Counted from the first letter of the stretch, positions 43,874 through 52,667 are shown. The stretch: 64,000 nucleotides of DNA from Ruminococcaceae bacterium UBA1036 (GCA_002316805.1 DCEF01000020.1:47401-111400), one strand, 5' to 3'. Notes: generated by a model not told the origin, from the sequence alone. Program-made: numbers and translations.

Positions 43874-44257
43874 TCATAATAATTGGGCTGCAATTTTTCC
43901 AAGCCAGCAGGCAAGCAAAGCGAAAAAAAGGTTTAATCCTGCATTCATTCCACCCATCAGGTATTCACCATCGGAAAAAAATGAGACGGTTTCATAGCTG
44001 AAAGTAGAGAACGTGGTAAGGCCGCCCATCATCCCTGTGGTTAAAAAAATCTTTGCATTTGCAGAAATAGGCCAGATGCTGGTGCTTGCTTCCATGATAA
44101 ATCCCATGATGAATCCGCCGAGAATATTCACAATCAAAGTCCCAATTGGGAAATTGCCAAAACATTTGGCTGTAGCGGTTGAAATGATATAGCGAAGCGC
44201 CGCGCCAATAAAGCCGCCAAAACCAACTATTAAAATTCTACTTAATTTCGTAGCAAT
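43874..44257 (-). CDS. crcB: Fluoride ion channel/exporter CrcB (Fluc) with non-ATG start
   Basis: The frame encodes a four-helix Fluc protein of about 127 residues: LIVGFGGFIGAALRYI, NFPIGTLIVNILGGFIMGFI, and GMMGGLTTFSTFSYET, which contains the GxTTFSTF signature lining the fluoride path. The open frame reaches 44257, where only ATT (44257) or ACG (44251) can start near the ribosome site GAGGGTGG; the first ATG (44137) would remove the first helix. A fluoride riboswitch precedes it. Either a weak start or a start-codon mutation. Confidence 0.85.
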   Translation of the reverse strand: MATKLSRILIVGFGGFIGAALRYIISTATAKCFGNFPIGTLIVNILGGFIMGFIMEASTSIWPISANAKIFLTTGMMGGLTTFSTFSYETVSFFSDGEYLMGGMNAGLNLFFALLACWLGKIAAQLL

Positions 44258-44280
44258 TGTACCACCCTCTATACAAAAAT

Positions 44281-44357
44281 ATAAGGCTCCTACCTCGATT
44301 TCTCGAAGTAGAAGCCGTTAGCATTGAATGCATTTTATGGTGAGCCTCATCACCAAA
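44281..44357 (-). ncRNA. Fluoride riboswitch (crcB motif) with terminator
   Basis: The minus strand reads GGTGATGAGGCTCACC, then a short hairpin TGCATTCAATGCTAACGG, then CTTCTACTT. It matches the crcB motif: GG-GATGAGGC-CC, the GCTAA/GCTGA joint and GGCCTCTACT. The 3' part of the aptamer also forms the 5' arm of a 14-bp hairpin (GGCTTCTACTTCGA with TCGAGGTAGGAGCC), followed by TTATATTTTTG. Thus fluoride binding should prevent termination and turn on crcB. Confidence 0.88.
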
Positions 44358-44679
44358 CCACTATGTTATAGATTAGACAATTTTCACCTGTTTGTAAATA
44401 TAAAAAAGGCAGAAATATTTTCACCTTTTTTATCCGATTTCGTATCTTATCACAAGTGCCCTTCTCGATTTATGGCCTTAGTTTTTTCGGGAACCATATG
44501 TGCCACAATGACAAAATGCTGGAAGACAACCTTCCAAAGTAACAGCCTGTGAAGCTCATAAAAGTTTTAACCGTTTCAACCGTCTTTTCAACATGTTGTG
44601 TTTTGCAATTATGGATGGACAAGATATTGATTGCAATATAGTTATTCGCACATCTATTTAATATAGTAAATTGCCGGCT
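44358..44679. other. Intergenic region between the riboswitch and hisE
   Basis: No gene is seen. It must contain the crcB promoter. A hairpin AAAAAAGG/CCTTTTTT at 44402-44431, flanked by A and T runs, can terminate in either direction. Confidence 0.5.
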
Positions 44680-45006
44680 TTATGTGTTCCTGTCAGCCTT
44701 ATGGAATTTTTTCAGGTTGCCTGTTTTATGGCTGCGTTTTTCAAGCTCTGCTTCAACGGCTTCAGGCGTAATGCCTTCCTGCACCATCAAAACTGTAAGA
44801 TGATACAGCAAATCAGAAATCTCCATAACCGTTTCATGGTTATTCCCGTTTTTCGCGGCAATTATCACTTCGCTGCATTCTTCGCCACACTTTTTCAGTA
44901 TTTTGTCAAGTCCCTGCTCAAAAAGGTAGCATGTATATGAACCCTCGCGGTTTTCGCTTTTGCGCCGTGTGACAGTACCATACAGGCTTTGCAATACGTC
45001 ACTCAT
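44680..45006 (-). CDS. hisE: Phosphoribosyl-ATP pyrophosphatase HisE
   Basis: About 108 residues of the MazG-like fold. The sequence has LFEQGLDKILKKCGEECSEV (metal-binding EExxE region) and SDLLYHLTVLMVQEGI with the second acidic set. It splits PR-ATP to PR-AMP, step 2 of histidine synthesis. The ATG at 45006 with GGAGGG upstream overlaps hisI by eight bases. Last gene of the his operon; HisE and HisI are separate proteins here. Confidence 0.95.
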   Translation of the reverse strand: MSDVLQSLYGTVTRRKSENREGSYTCYLFEQGLDKILKKCGEECSEVIIAAKNGNNHETVMEISDLLYHLTVLMVQEGITPEAVEAELEKRSHKTGNLKKFHKADRNT

Positions 45007-45349
45007 CTTTCTCCCTCCATATCTCGTTAAAGAAGCAGCTGTGGTGCCCTGTGTGGCAAGCCGCGCCTGTCTGGCGCACAATTACAAGAAGCGTATCATC
45101 GTCGCAGTCGCCGTAAATGCGGACGACTTTCTGCACGTGCCCTGACGTTGCGCCTTTATTCCAAAGTACCTGCCGCGAACGGCTCCAGAACCATGTGTAG
45201 CCCGTTTCAAGCGTCTTTTCCATCGATTCACGGTTCATATATGCAAGCATCAGCACTTTGCCCGTGCCGTATTCCTGCACAATGGCCGGCAGAAGATCCG
45301 ATTTTTTAAAAAAGCGCTCAATTTTTCCATCCTGCTTTTCTTCAGGCAT
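44999..45349 (-). CDS. hisI: Phosphoribosyl-AMP cyclohydrolase HisI
   Basis: About 116 residues: VLMLAYMNRESMEKTLETG, WFWSRSRQVLWNKGATSG and the metal-binding DCDDDTLL, QTGAACHTGHHSCFF. It opens the adenine ring of PR-AMP (step 3). The ATG at 45349 slightly overlaps the hisA stop and has GGAGGGGG upstream. Confidence 0.96.
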   Translation of the reverse strand: MPEEKQDGKIERFFKKSDLLPAIVQEYGTGKVLMLAYMNRESMEKTLETGYTWFWSRSRQVLWNKGATSGHVQKVVRIYGDCDDDTLLVIVRQTGAACHTGHHSCFFNEIWREKDE

Positions 45350-46076
45350 TGCCGCCACCCCCTCCGCAGAGCGCAATGGCTGATTTCAGGTCAACGTCCC
45401 CGCTGTAAATCGCCTTTCCGCACACTGCTCCGTAAATATCCATGCTGATAAGCCTCTTTATATCTTCAATGCTGCTTATGCCGCCGCTCGCAATTATATT
45501 GCAGCCTGATTTTTCCGCGATGCTCCCAATCATCTGGAAATTAGGGCCTCCAAGCGTCCCATCGCGGCCTATATCGGTGAAAACGATGTATCCCGTTCCG
45601 GCATGTTTCATTTTTTCCGCAAGGCGGAGGTAGCTTTCAGACGATGTTTCCGTCCAGCCGTTTTCTGCTGCAAAGCCGTCCCTCGCGTCTATCCCAACGG
45701 CTATGTGCTCTCTGCCGTACATTTTTACAGCTTCCGAAACAATCTGCGGATTTTTCACCGCAGCCGTACCGAGCACCACGCGGCTGACGCCGTTTTTAAG
45801 GTAAAATTCCACCGTCTCACTCGTGCGTATACCGCCGCCTACTTCTGCCTTAAGCCCCGATTTTTTAATCATTTCAAAAATAAGGCTGGAGTTCACAGGT
45901 TTCCCTGCTTTGGCACCGTCAAGGTCTACTATATGTATCCAACCGGCGCCGGCTTTTCTGAACGCTTCAGCTGTTTTTACTGCGTCATCAGCTACCTTCT
46001 CCGCTGTGGAATAGTCGCCGCACAAAAGGCGCACGCATTTCCCGCCTTTAATGTCTACAGCCGGCAGTAAAATCAT
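45342..46076 (-). CDS. hisA: ProFAR isomerase HisA
   Basis: A 244-residue (beta/alpha)8 barrel: ILLPAVDIKGGKCVRLLCGD with the catalytic Asp in the first strand, GGGIRT, VVLGTAAVKNP, GIDARDG, TDIGRDGTLGGPNF with the second catalytic Asp, and ASGGISS. It makes PRFAR. It overlaps hisB by four bases. Confidence 0.97.
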   Translation of the reverse strand: MILLPAVDIKGGKCVRLLCGDYSTAEKVADDAVKTAEAFRKAGAGWIHIVDLDGAKAGKPVNSSLIFEMIKKSGLKAEVGGGIRTSETVEFYLKNGVSRVVLGTAAVKNPQIVSEAVKMYGREHIAVGIDARDGFAAENGWTETSSESYLRLAEKMKHAGTGYIVFTDIGRDGTLGGPNFQMIGSIAEKSGCNIIASGGISSIEDIKRLISMDIYGAVCGKAIYSGDVDLKSAIALCGGGGGNA

Positions 46077-46666
46077 GAAAACGCCTCTTTTCCCTCAAGC
46101 GTGCCTTTCGACGAAAGCACGCCTTTTCCGGCAGGCGAAACAGCTATGCGCAGCGCATGGGCAACAGCCTTAAAAAGCGCCTCGGTCTCGTGGTGCGCGT
46201 TTGAACCGTACTCCACGCGCGCATGCAGTGTTATTCCCGCGTTAAACGCAAAGGCTCGGAAAAATTCCTCGGTCATGCATGTGTCATATCCGCCTATGCG
46301 CTCCTGGCTGAAATCTGCATGGAAAACGAAGAACGGCCTTCCGCACAGGTCGGCCGCAGCAAACGCGAGTGATTCGTCCATTGGAGCAAAGAAGCTGCCG
46401 AAACGCGCAATGCCTGAGAAACCGCCGAGCGTTTCACCGAACGCCCTGCCAAGGACTATGCCTGTGTCCTCAACCGTGTGGTGGCAGTCAACATTGAGGT
46501 CGCCGTCGGCCTTGATTCCAAGCCCGAAGCCGCTGTGCACGGCAAATGAAGTCAGCATATGGTCAAAAAAGCCTATCCCTGTCTTTACGCTTATATCTCC
46601 GCCGTCAAGGCAGAGCTTTACGGAAATATCGGTTTCTTTTGTCTTTCTTTTCTGAACGGAAGTTCG
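46073..46666 (-). CDS. hisB: Imidazoleglycerol-phosphate dehydratase HisB
   Basis: About 197 residues, the single-function dehydratase. FFDHMLTSFAVHSGF and DCHHTVEDTGIVLGRAFGE near the N-terminus and HHETEALFKAVAHALR near the C-terminus bear the di-manganese ligands. No histidinol-phosphatase domain is fused. The ATG at 46666 follows AAAGGAG and is preferred over upstream alternatives inside hisC. Confidence 0.96.
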   Translation of the reverse strand, partial: RTSVQKRKTKETDISVKLCLDGGDISVKTGIGFFDHMLTSFAVHSGFGLGIKADGDLNVDCHHTVEDTGIVLGRAFGETLGGFSGIARFGSFFAPMDESLAFAAADLCGRPFFVFHADFSQERIGGYDTCMTEEFFRAFAFNAGITLHARVEYGSNAHHETEALFKAVAHALRIAVSPAGKGVLSSKGTLEGKEAFS

Positions 46667-46682
46667 CATTCCTTTTCTCCTT

Positions 46683-47732
46683 TCAGTCCGCCTGCACAGC
46701 AGCAGCCAGTGCTTTCGCAACGGCTCTGTTTTCTTCGTCCGTGCCAGCTGTAATGCGAAGGAAATCGCCAAAGCAGCGCACGGCTATTCCCCGCTTCAAA
46801 AGTTCATTCCAGATCTGTACGCCGTTTTTCAGCCGCACCGTCACAAAATTCGTCACGCCATCCATGGCCTTTACGCCTTCGGGCTCAAGCGGTTTCAGAA
46901 GGTTGTAAAGTGAATTTTTAGACGCTATTATGTTTTTTCTGCAGTTTTTCAGCCAGTCTGTTTCACTCAGTACGGCGGCACCAATTCTCTGCGTGACGGC
47001 ATTTACATTGTAAGGCGACTTAACAGCCCTAAGCAAATCTGCAATCCTGTAGTCCGTGACTGCAAAGCCAAGGCGTATGCCTGCAAGGCCCATTGCTTTC
47101 GAGCACGTACGGAGAATCACAAGGTTATCGTAGTCATTCACTTCACTTAAAAGCGACTGATCCCAAAAATCCATATACGCCTCATCGAGCACCACAAGCG
47201 CATCCACCGATTTCAGCAGGCGGCGGATCTCCTCACGCTTTAGGCCGAGTGACGTAGGGTTGCACGGATTTGAAAAAATCACCATGCGGGCTTTTTTCTC
47301 ATTTACCGTATCTATAAGCCTGCCGACGTCGACCGTAAAATCATTATTCTTTTTGAATTCACAGCAGTTTGTCTCATTGAGGCCGCTATAGAAGCGGTAC
47401 ATTGAAAAATCCGGCGAAAGCGTTACGAGTGTCTCGCCTTTCATTAGAAAAGACGATTCAAAAAGTGATATAAGTTCGTCAGAACCGTTGCCCGCGACAA
47501 CATTTTCATCCGGAATCCCATAATAGCCCGCAAACGCATGGCACAGCTCCCCTGCGTACGGGTCAGGGTAGCGGTTAAACTGCACTGAGGCAGCAGCCTC
47601 AGAAATACGTTTTGCAATTTCCGGCGGCGGAGCAATGAATGACTCGTTTGCATCAAGCCTTATGCGGTATTTTACGCTTATGGGACTGTACGGCTTCATG
47701 CCCGCTATTTTCGCATTTACACTGTACGCCAT
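46683..47732 (-). CDS. hisC: Histidinol-phosphate aminotransferase HisC
   Basis: A 349-residue PLP aminotransferase: RLDANESFIAPP, GNGSDELISLFESSFL, FSNPCNPTSL, VVLDEAYMDF, RTCSKAMGLAGIRLGF with the PLP Lys, and a late FLRITAGTDEEN with the substrate Arg. It is encoded two bases after hisD. Confidence 0.96.
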   Translation of the reverse strand: MAYSVNAKIAGMKPYSPISVKYRIRLDANESFIAPPPEIAKRISEAAASVQFNRYPDPYAGELCHAFAGYYGIPDENVVAGNGSDELISLFESSFLMKGETLVTLSPDFSMYRFYSGLNETNCCEFKKNNDFTVDVGRLIDTVNEKKARMVIFSNPCNPTSLGLKREEIRRLLKSVDALVVLDEAYMDFWDQSLLSEVNDYDNLVILRTCSKAMGLAGIRLGFAVTDYRIADLLRAVKSPYNVNAVTQRIGAAVLSETDWLKNCRKNIIASKNSLYNLLKPLEPEGVKAMDGVTNFVTVRLKNGVQIWNELLKRGIAVRCFGDFLRITAGTDEENRAVAKALAAAVQAD

Positions 47733-47733
47733 A

Positions 47734-49011
47734 TCAATCCCTCACACATATCGAATTTGCGTGGGCCGTAAGTCCCTCCGCATTTGCAAGCGTGGTTATG
47801 TCGTCACGCGCACCGGCAAGCGCCTCTTTTGTGTAATAGAGAAAGCTTGATTTCTTCACGAAACTGTCGACCGAAAGCGGCGACGAGAAGCGCGCCGTCC
47901 CTCCCGTTGGCAGCACATGGTTTGGCCCGGCGAAATAATCGCCGAGAGGCTCCGGCGAGTAGTTGCCAAGAAATACCGAGCCTGCATTGTCGATTTTTTC
48001 CACATACTCCATAGGGTTCGCAGCGCAAATTTCCACATGCTCCGGTGCAAGTTCGTTTGCGAAGCCGACCGCTTCCTCCATATTTCTGCACACAGCCACT
48101 GCTCCATACTGGCTGAGCGATTTTTCAATTATGCTGCGCCTTGAAAGCGACGTAATCTGCAGGTTCAGCTCTTCGACTGTTTCCTCCGCTATACGCTGCG
48201 ACGTAGTCAGCAGCACTGCAGAAGCGAGGGCGTCGTGCTCGGCCTGCGACATCAGGTCGGCAGCGAGAAACTTTGGATTTGCCGTCTTATCGGCAATAAT
48301 CAGGATTTCACTCGGGCCGGCAATCATGTCTATGCCAACTGTGCCGTAAAGCTGCTTTTTTGCCGTTGCAACGTAAATATTGCCCGGCCCGACGATTTTG
48401 TCGACAGACGGTATCATTTCCGTACCAAAAGCAAGGGCTGCAATGGCCTGTGCGCCGCCTACCTGAAACACACGGTCCACTCCCGCCTCAAGCGCGGCTG
48501 CCATTATGCCCGGGTTAGGCTTTCCACCTTTTTTGGGAGGCGTAGCCATGATTATTTCGCCCACACCCGCTATCTTAGCCGGTATGGCGTTCATAAGCAC
48601 AGACGAAGGGTAGGCTGCCGTACCGCCCGGCACATATATACCCACGCGCGCAAGCGGGCGTATGCGCTGGCCCATCACTACGCCGTTTTTGTCGGCCTTA
48701 AACCAGTTCTGCTGCTTCTGGCACTCATGGAACCTGCGGATATTTCCCGCTGCACGCCTGAGCGCATGGCGGAATTCAGGTGTGCAGCCCCCCGCGCTTT
48801 TTTCCATCTCGTCGCACGAAACCTCCACCTGTTCTGGAACGGCGCCGTCAAACTTTTTAGTGCATTTCGCGACGGCCCTGTCGCCGTCCGCCTGCACATG
48901 CGCAATGATTTCTGCCACGGCTGACTCCACCTGCGGATATGCTTTCCTGCCGCGCTTTTTCAATTTCTCAATTAAATCGGCACTGTCTTTTCCGCTCCAT
49001 ATTTTTATCAT
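47734..49011 (-). CDS. hisD: Histidinol dehydrogenase HisD
   Basis: A 425-residue zinc enzyme: YVPGGTAAYPSSVLMNAIPA, QVGGAQAIAALAFGTE, GPGNIYVATAKKQLYG, DMIAGPSEILIIAD and the catalytic APEHVEIC and GPNHVLPTGGTARF segments. It does the last two oxidations to histidine. Overlaps hisG by four bases. Confidence 0.97.
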   Translation of the reverse strand: MIKIWSGKDSADLIEKLKKRGRKAYPQVESAVAEIIAHVQADGDRAVAKCTKKFDGAVPEQVEVSCDEMEKSAGGCTPEFRHALRRAAGNIRRFHECQKQQNWFKADKNGVVMGQRIRPLARVGIYVPGGTAAYPSSVLMNAIPAKIAGVGEIIMATPPKKGGKPNPGIMAAALEAGVDRVFQVGGAQAIAALAFGTEMIPSVDKIVGPGNIYVATAKKQLYGTVGIDMIAGPSEILIIADKTANPKFLAADLMSQAEHDALASAVLLTTSQRIAEETVEELNLQITSLSRRSIIEKSLSQYGAVAVCRNMEEAVGFANELAPEHVEICAANPMEYVEKIDNAGSVFLGNYSPEPLGDYFAGPNHVLPTGGTARFSSPLSVDSFVKKSSFLYYTKEALAGARDDITTLANAEGLTAHANSICVRD

Positions 49012-49673
49012 TTTACACCAACCCTTTCTTCGTCCGCACGGTTTTGCCGCACGGCCTGTTCCAGTTTTCCGGTCAGCCCTTCGATCTCTTGCTTACGCAG
49101 TTTCATGCTGGCTGCATTGACAATCAGCCTTGCCGATATGCTGCATATCGGCTCTATTACTTCAAGCCCGTTTTCACGTAGTGTGTTGCCCGTCTCCACA
49201 ATATCCACTATAGCGTCCGAAAGGCCGAGCAGCGGCGCAAGCTCAACCGAGCCCTCTATCTTGATAATGTGCACATCCATTGCTTTCCCCGCAAAATACT
49301 CAGACGCCACATGCGGGTATTTTGAGGCCACCGTCCGCGCTGAATATCCGTCAAAGAAATTGCACCCTTTGGGCCCTGCAAGGGCAAACCTGCACTTCCC
49401 AAAGCCGAGGTCGAGCACTTCATAAAAGCTGCCGCCCTTTTCCATAACCGTATCTTCGCCTACAACGCCAAGGTCGCATACACCGCGCTCAACATATGTA
49501 ATAACATCAGCTGCCTTTGCAAGCACTATATCAAATTTTCCGCCGCCTGCCGGAAGTATCAGCCTGCGCCCTTTGTTCCTTACAGCTGAGCAGTCGAAGC
49601 CCGTCCGCTCAAGCAGGCCTACAGCGCTTTTTTCAAGTCTGCCTTTGGTAAGGGCAATGCGCAGCGGCCTCAT
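49008..49673 (-). CDS. hisG: ATP phosphoribosyltransferase, short form HisG
   Basis: A 221-residue short HisG: RIALTKGRLEKSAVGLLE, DIVLAKAADVITYVERGVCD, LGVVGEDTV and the PRPP site ADAIVDIVETGNTLRENGL-like (SDAIVDIVETGNTLRENGL). The C-terminal regulatory ACT-like domain of the long form is missing, so HisZ, encoded immediately upstream, is needed for activity and feedback by histidine. Confidence 0.96.
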   Translation of the reverse strand: MRPLRIALTKGRLEKSAVGLLERTGFDCSAVRNKGRRLILPAGGGKFDIVLAKAADVITYVERGVCDLGVVGEDTVMEKGGSFYEVLDLGFGKCRFALAGPKGCNFFDGYSARTVASKYPHVASEYFAGKAMDVHIIKIEGSVELAPLLGLSDAIVDIVETGNTLRENGLEVIEPICSISARLIVNAASMKLRKQEIEGLTGKLEQAVRQNRADEERVGVK

Positions 49674-50872
49674 GTTTTCCCTCCGGTGGGCACCGTCCTT
49701 ATGCTGCTGCCCACAATATCAACTCTCCCTATCCCCGCTTCACGCGCATATTGTAAAGCCTCTTTTTCCGAACCTAAAACGCTGTTTTCGCACCGCATGC
49801 CCTGTTTTGCAAGGCGTGCTCCATGCTCAAGCGCTTTCACTTCGCAGCCGCTCTCGCCGTGCACAAGCACATCAGGCGGCGTGGGCAAATGGCTTTCCCC
49901 GTTTTTAAACCTTATATCGGCTACCGCGTCAACATCTATCCCGAACCCAACGGCAGGCATAGGCACACCGAAATGCTCCAGCAGGTGGTCGTAGCGCCCG
50001 CCGCGCAGTACCGCTTCACCGCACCCTTCAGCATAGGCGCTGAAAATAATGCCCGTATAGTAATCATTGCGCTGCACAAGGCCAAGGTCAATGATAAGGC
50101 GGCCTCCGAGGCCAAACCCGTCAAGCGCGTGGTAAATGCCCTGCAGGTAGCCGAGTGTATCTTTAAGCTTCCCGGTAAACAGCGCGGCAGCTTTTTCAAA
50201 GACTTCCTCCCCGCCGAAAAGCTGCGGCAATTTCCGCATAGCCCGCACTTCGGCGCATTCGCCAGCACCGCCGAGCAGGCGGCAAAGCGCAGTGTTGTTT
50301 TTGGAGCCCACAGCTTTCCTGATTTCTTCTTTTTTTTCGCCGGAAACCCCAATGCCTTCCGCAAGCGCCTTAAAAAATGCGGCATGGCCTATCTCAAGCC
50401 TGAATCCGGGGACGCACGCCGAAAGCGACTCTACCGCCGCCGCCAGCGTCTCAAGGTCGGCGCGCACACCGCCCGCGCCGAGCAGTTCCACGCCCATCTG
50501 AAGGTTTTCGTTGCGCCGCCCGGCAAGGCCTGGGTTGTTCCTGTAAACAGGCTGGCTGTAGTAAAGGCGCACCGGCCGCGGGACATTCTGCAGGCGCGTT
50601 GCGGTCAGGCGCGCAACAGAAAGCGTGTTGTCGGGCCTCATCACAATAAGACTTCCCTGCCTGTCGGTCATCTTAAACATGGCCTCGGGCGGTATGCCTG
50701 AAAAGTCCGGGTCATACACGTCGTAAAATTCCATGCCGGGCGTAACTACTTCACGGAAATCATGGGCCTCAAATATACCTGAAAGCCTCCGCTCTATGTT
50801 CCTGCGCAGCAGGCACTCCTCAAACAGGTAGTCCTTTGTGCCTTCCGGCGTTATACGGCTGTTTTTTTTCAT
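49670..50872 (-). CDS. hisZ: HisZ, regulatory subunit of ATP phosphoribosyltransferase
   Basis: A 400-residue class II tRNA-synthetase-like protein: GTKDYLFEECLLRRNIERRL, VVTPGMEFYDVY, RPDNTLSVARL, VRLYYSQPVYR and RGGRYDHLLEHFG, but it lacks the anticodon-binding domain of HisS. It forms the hetero-octamer with HisG. It is the first gene of the main his transcript, with a consensus promoter 45 bp upstream. Confidence 0.93.
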   Translation of the reverse strand: MKKNSRITPEGTKDYLFEECLLRRNIERRLSGIFEAHDFREVVTPGMEFYDVYDPDFSGIPPEAMFKMTDRQGSLIVMRPDNTLSVARLTATRLQNVPRPVRLYYSQPVYRNNPGLAGRRNENLQMGVELLGAGGVRADLETLAAAVESLSACVPGFRLEIGHAAFFKALAEGIGVSGEKKEEIRKAVGSKNNTALCRLLGGAGECAEVRAMRKLPQLFGGEEVFEKAAALFTGKLKDTLGYLQGIYHALDGFGLGGRLIIDLGLVQRNDYYTGIIFSAYAEGCGEAVLRGGRYDHLLEHFGVPMPAVGFGIDVDAVADIRFKNGESHLPTPPDVLVHGESGCEVKALEHGARLAKQGMRCENSVLGSEKEALQYAREAGIGRVDIVGSSIRTVPTGGKT

Positions 50873-50908
50873 ATGCGATTCGCGCCTCCTTCGCTTTAGT
50901 GTGCTAAC

Positions 50909-50937
50909 ATGATATCATACTAAAATAATCGTGTCAA
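50909..50937 (-). promoter_or_regulatory. Consensus sigma-A promoter of hisZGDCBAIE
   Basis: On the minus strand TTGACA (50937-50932), 17 bp, TATCAT (50914-50909). The -10 lies in the palindrome ATGATATCAT, and the -35 lies in CGTGTcaACACG, both possible operator sites. No T-box was recognised. Confidence 0.75.
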
Positions 50938-51012
50938 CACGTTTTTAACATTTACGCTTGGGCAATTTATTTTAAAATTAACACTTCCTACGTGTATTCC
51001 TCAGAATATAAT

Positions 51013-51044
51013 GCGGGCGAAAGCGTCCGCACGCTTTTGCCCGC
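51013..51044 (-). terminator. Terminator after hisHF
   Basis: GCGGGCGAAAGCGT (51013-51026) pairs with ACGCTTTTGCCCGC (51031-51044), a 14-bp GC-rich stem with one mismatch and a 4-nt loop, eight bases after hisF. It separates hisHF from the hisZ transcript. Confidence 0.75.
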
Positions 51045-51051
51045 CTGCTGC

Positions 51052-51807
51052 TTATATTCTTACCGGAATTCCTTCCGATGCAAGGTACTTTTTAAGCTCC
51101 GGAACCGTTACCTCCCCAAAATGGAAAAGCGATGCTGCGAGTACGGCGTCCGCCTTGCCTTTTACGAATGCGTCGCGGAAATGCTCCATTTTTCCGGCGC
51201 CGCCGGAAGCAATCACCGGAATCGAAACGTTTTCCGACACCGCAGCCGTCAGCTCCAGGTCGTAACCGTTTTTCTGCCCGTCGCAGTCCATGCTTGTAAG
51301 CAGTATCTCACCGGCGCCACGCTCTTCCGCCTCTTTTGCCCACTTTACGGCGTCGCGGCCTGTGTTTATGCGCCCGCCGTTGCGGTAGACCGTCCAGCCT
51401 CCTGCGCGGCGCTTAGCGTCGATTGCGCAGACAACACACTGGCTCCCGAATTTTTCTGCTGCCTCGGTGATGAGCTGCGGGCGCAGCAACGCCGCGGAAT
51501 TTACGGAAACCTTATCCGCCCCCGCGCGCAGCAATGAGCTGAAATCGTCTACGGTGCGTATGCCTCCACCCGCCGTAAACGGGATAAATATGCGGTCGGC
51601 AACGCGGCGCACCATATCCGCCATTATCCCGCGCAACTCCGCCGTAGCGCCTATATCGAGAAAAACGAGCTCGTCGGCACCCTGCCTGTCATATTCCACG
51701 GCAGCCTGCACCGGATCGCCGGCATCGCGCAGATGCACAAACGACGCCCCTTTCACAACCCTGCCGCGGCTCACGTCAAGGCATGGTATTATCCGTTTTG
51801 CATACAT
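51052..51807 (-). CDS. hisF: Imidazole glycerol phosphate synthase cyclase subunit HisF
   Basis: A 251-residue (beta/alpha)8 barrel: RIIPCLDVSRGRVVKGASF with the catalytic Asp, GGGIRTVDDF, KVSVNSAAL, CAIDAKR, EILLTSMDCDGQKNGYDLEL with the second Asp, and IASGGAGKMEHF. It uses ammonia from HisH to form IGP and AICAR. Six bases after hisH. Confidence 0.97.
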   Translation of the reverse strand: MYAKRIIPCLDVSRGRVVKGASFVHLRDAGDPVQAAVEYDRQGADELVFLDIGATAELRGIMADMVRRVADRIFIPFTAGGGIRTVDDFSSLLRAGADKVSVNSAALLRPQLITEAAEKFGSQCVVCAIDAKRRAGGWTVYRNGGRINTGRDAVKWAKEAEERGAGEILLTSMDCDGQKNGYDLELTAAVSENVSIPVIASGGAGKMEHFRDAFVKGKADAVLAASLFHFGEVTVPELKKYLASEGIPVRI

Positions 51808-51813
51808 ATCATC

Positions 51814-52431
51814 TCACCCCCGCTGTGCCAGCTCCGCAAAATTGCACAGCATGCGAAGCCCTGTGCGCCCGCTTTTTTCCGGATGGAACTGGACCGCGAA
51901 CATGTTCCCGCGCTGCACAGAGGCATCAATCGTGATACCGTAGCTTGCAGTTGAGGACACTATGCCCCTGTCTTCCACCTTTAAATAATACGAATGGACA
52001 AAATAAACATACGGATGCTCCTCAAGGCCTGAAAAGATGCCGCCGTTTATTTTTATATCGAGCGAATTCCAGCCTACATGCGGTATTTTGAGGCCGGACA
52101 ATTTTGGTATGCGCAGAATTTTTCCCTTAAGCACGCCGAGGCCGCGCACGCCCGGCGCCTCTTCGCTGCCCTCGAAAAGGAGCTGCAGGCCAAGGCATAT
52201 GCCTAAAAACGGCCTGCCGGAAGCTATAAAATCGAGCAGCGGCTGCACGAGGCTGGACTTTTCCATTGAGCGCATGGCGTCGCCGAAAGCACCCACGCCC
52301 GGCAGCACAGCCGCGGAAGCCGACTGCAAAACCTTCGCGTCGGCCGTCACTTCCGCGTCGCAACCGATGAACCGGAAAGCCTTTTCAACGCTCTGCAGGT
52401 TTCCGGCACCGTAATCAATCACAGCTATCAC
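51814..52431 (-). CDS. hisH: Imidazole glycerol phosphate synthase glutaminase subunit HisH
   Basis: A 205-residue class I glutaminase: IDYGAGNLQSVEKAF, LPGVGAFGDAM, the nucleophile in FLGICLGLQLLFE, HVGWNSL, YFVHSYY, and the catalytic His-Glu in VQFHPEKSG. The start is GTG 52431, with a weak ribosome site. Confidence 0.96.
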   Translation of the reverse strand: MIAVIDYGAGNLQSVEKAFRFIGCDAEVTADAKVLQSASAAVLPGVGAFGDAMRSMEKSSLVQPLLDFIASGRPFLGICLGLQLLFEGSEEAPGVRGLGVLKGKILRIPKLSGLKIPHVGWNSLDIKINGGIFSGLEEHPYVYFVHSYYLKVEDRGIVSSTASYGITIDASVQRGNMFAVQFHPEKSGRTGLRMLCNFAELAQRG

Positions 52432-52463
52432 AGCGCATCATCTTCGCTTTCATAATTCATCAC

Positions 52464-52492
52464 AGTATATCATAAAACTGGAGCGGCTACAA
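52464..52492 (-). promoter_or_regulatory. Putative promoter of hisHF
   Basis: On the minus strand TTGTAG (52492-52487), 17 bp, TATACT (52469-52464), about 35 bp before hisH. Confidence 0.5.
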
Positions 52493-52609
52493 CAGGCATG
52501 GCAGAAAAAGGTTTCACTCCTTCTAAAATCCATTCCATAAGGCAAATACGCCGCCCTGCCGCTGCGGTTGCCATAAATGTGCCTGTGAAAAGATGGTTTA
52601 CATGAAAAT

Positions 52610-52643
52610 GCGGCGCCCAGCAGGAAATCCTGCTGGGCGCCGC
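52610..52643 (-). terminator. Terminator of the PFOR gene
   Basis: A perfect 15-bp inverted repeat, GCGGCGCCCAGCAGG and its complement, with a 4-nt loop, 24 bp after the PFOR stop codon. Followed on the minus strand by ATTTTC. Confidence 0.85.
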
Positions 52644-52667
52644 CGACTCTGAAATGCTAAGCGGAAA

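Noticed and set aside
49823..50701. Long plus-strand open frame (292 codons) opposite hisZ, and similar ones opposite hisD, hisA, sufS and sufB
   Set aside because: They are the opposite-strand frames of GC-rich coding genes; they have no recognisable motifs or plausible starts.
52432..52609. A T-box or other riboswitch in front of the his genes
   Set aside because: No T-box bulge, specifier or antiterminator sequence could be found; only a promoter-like element is seen.
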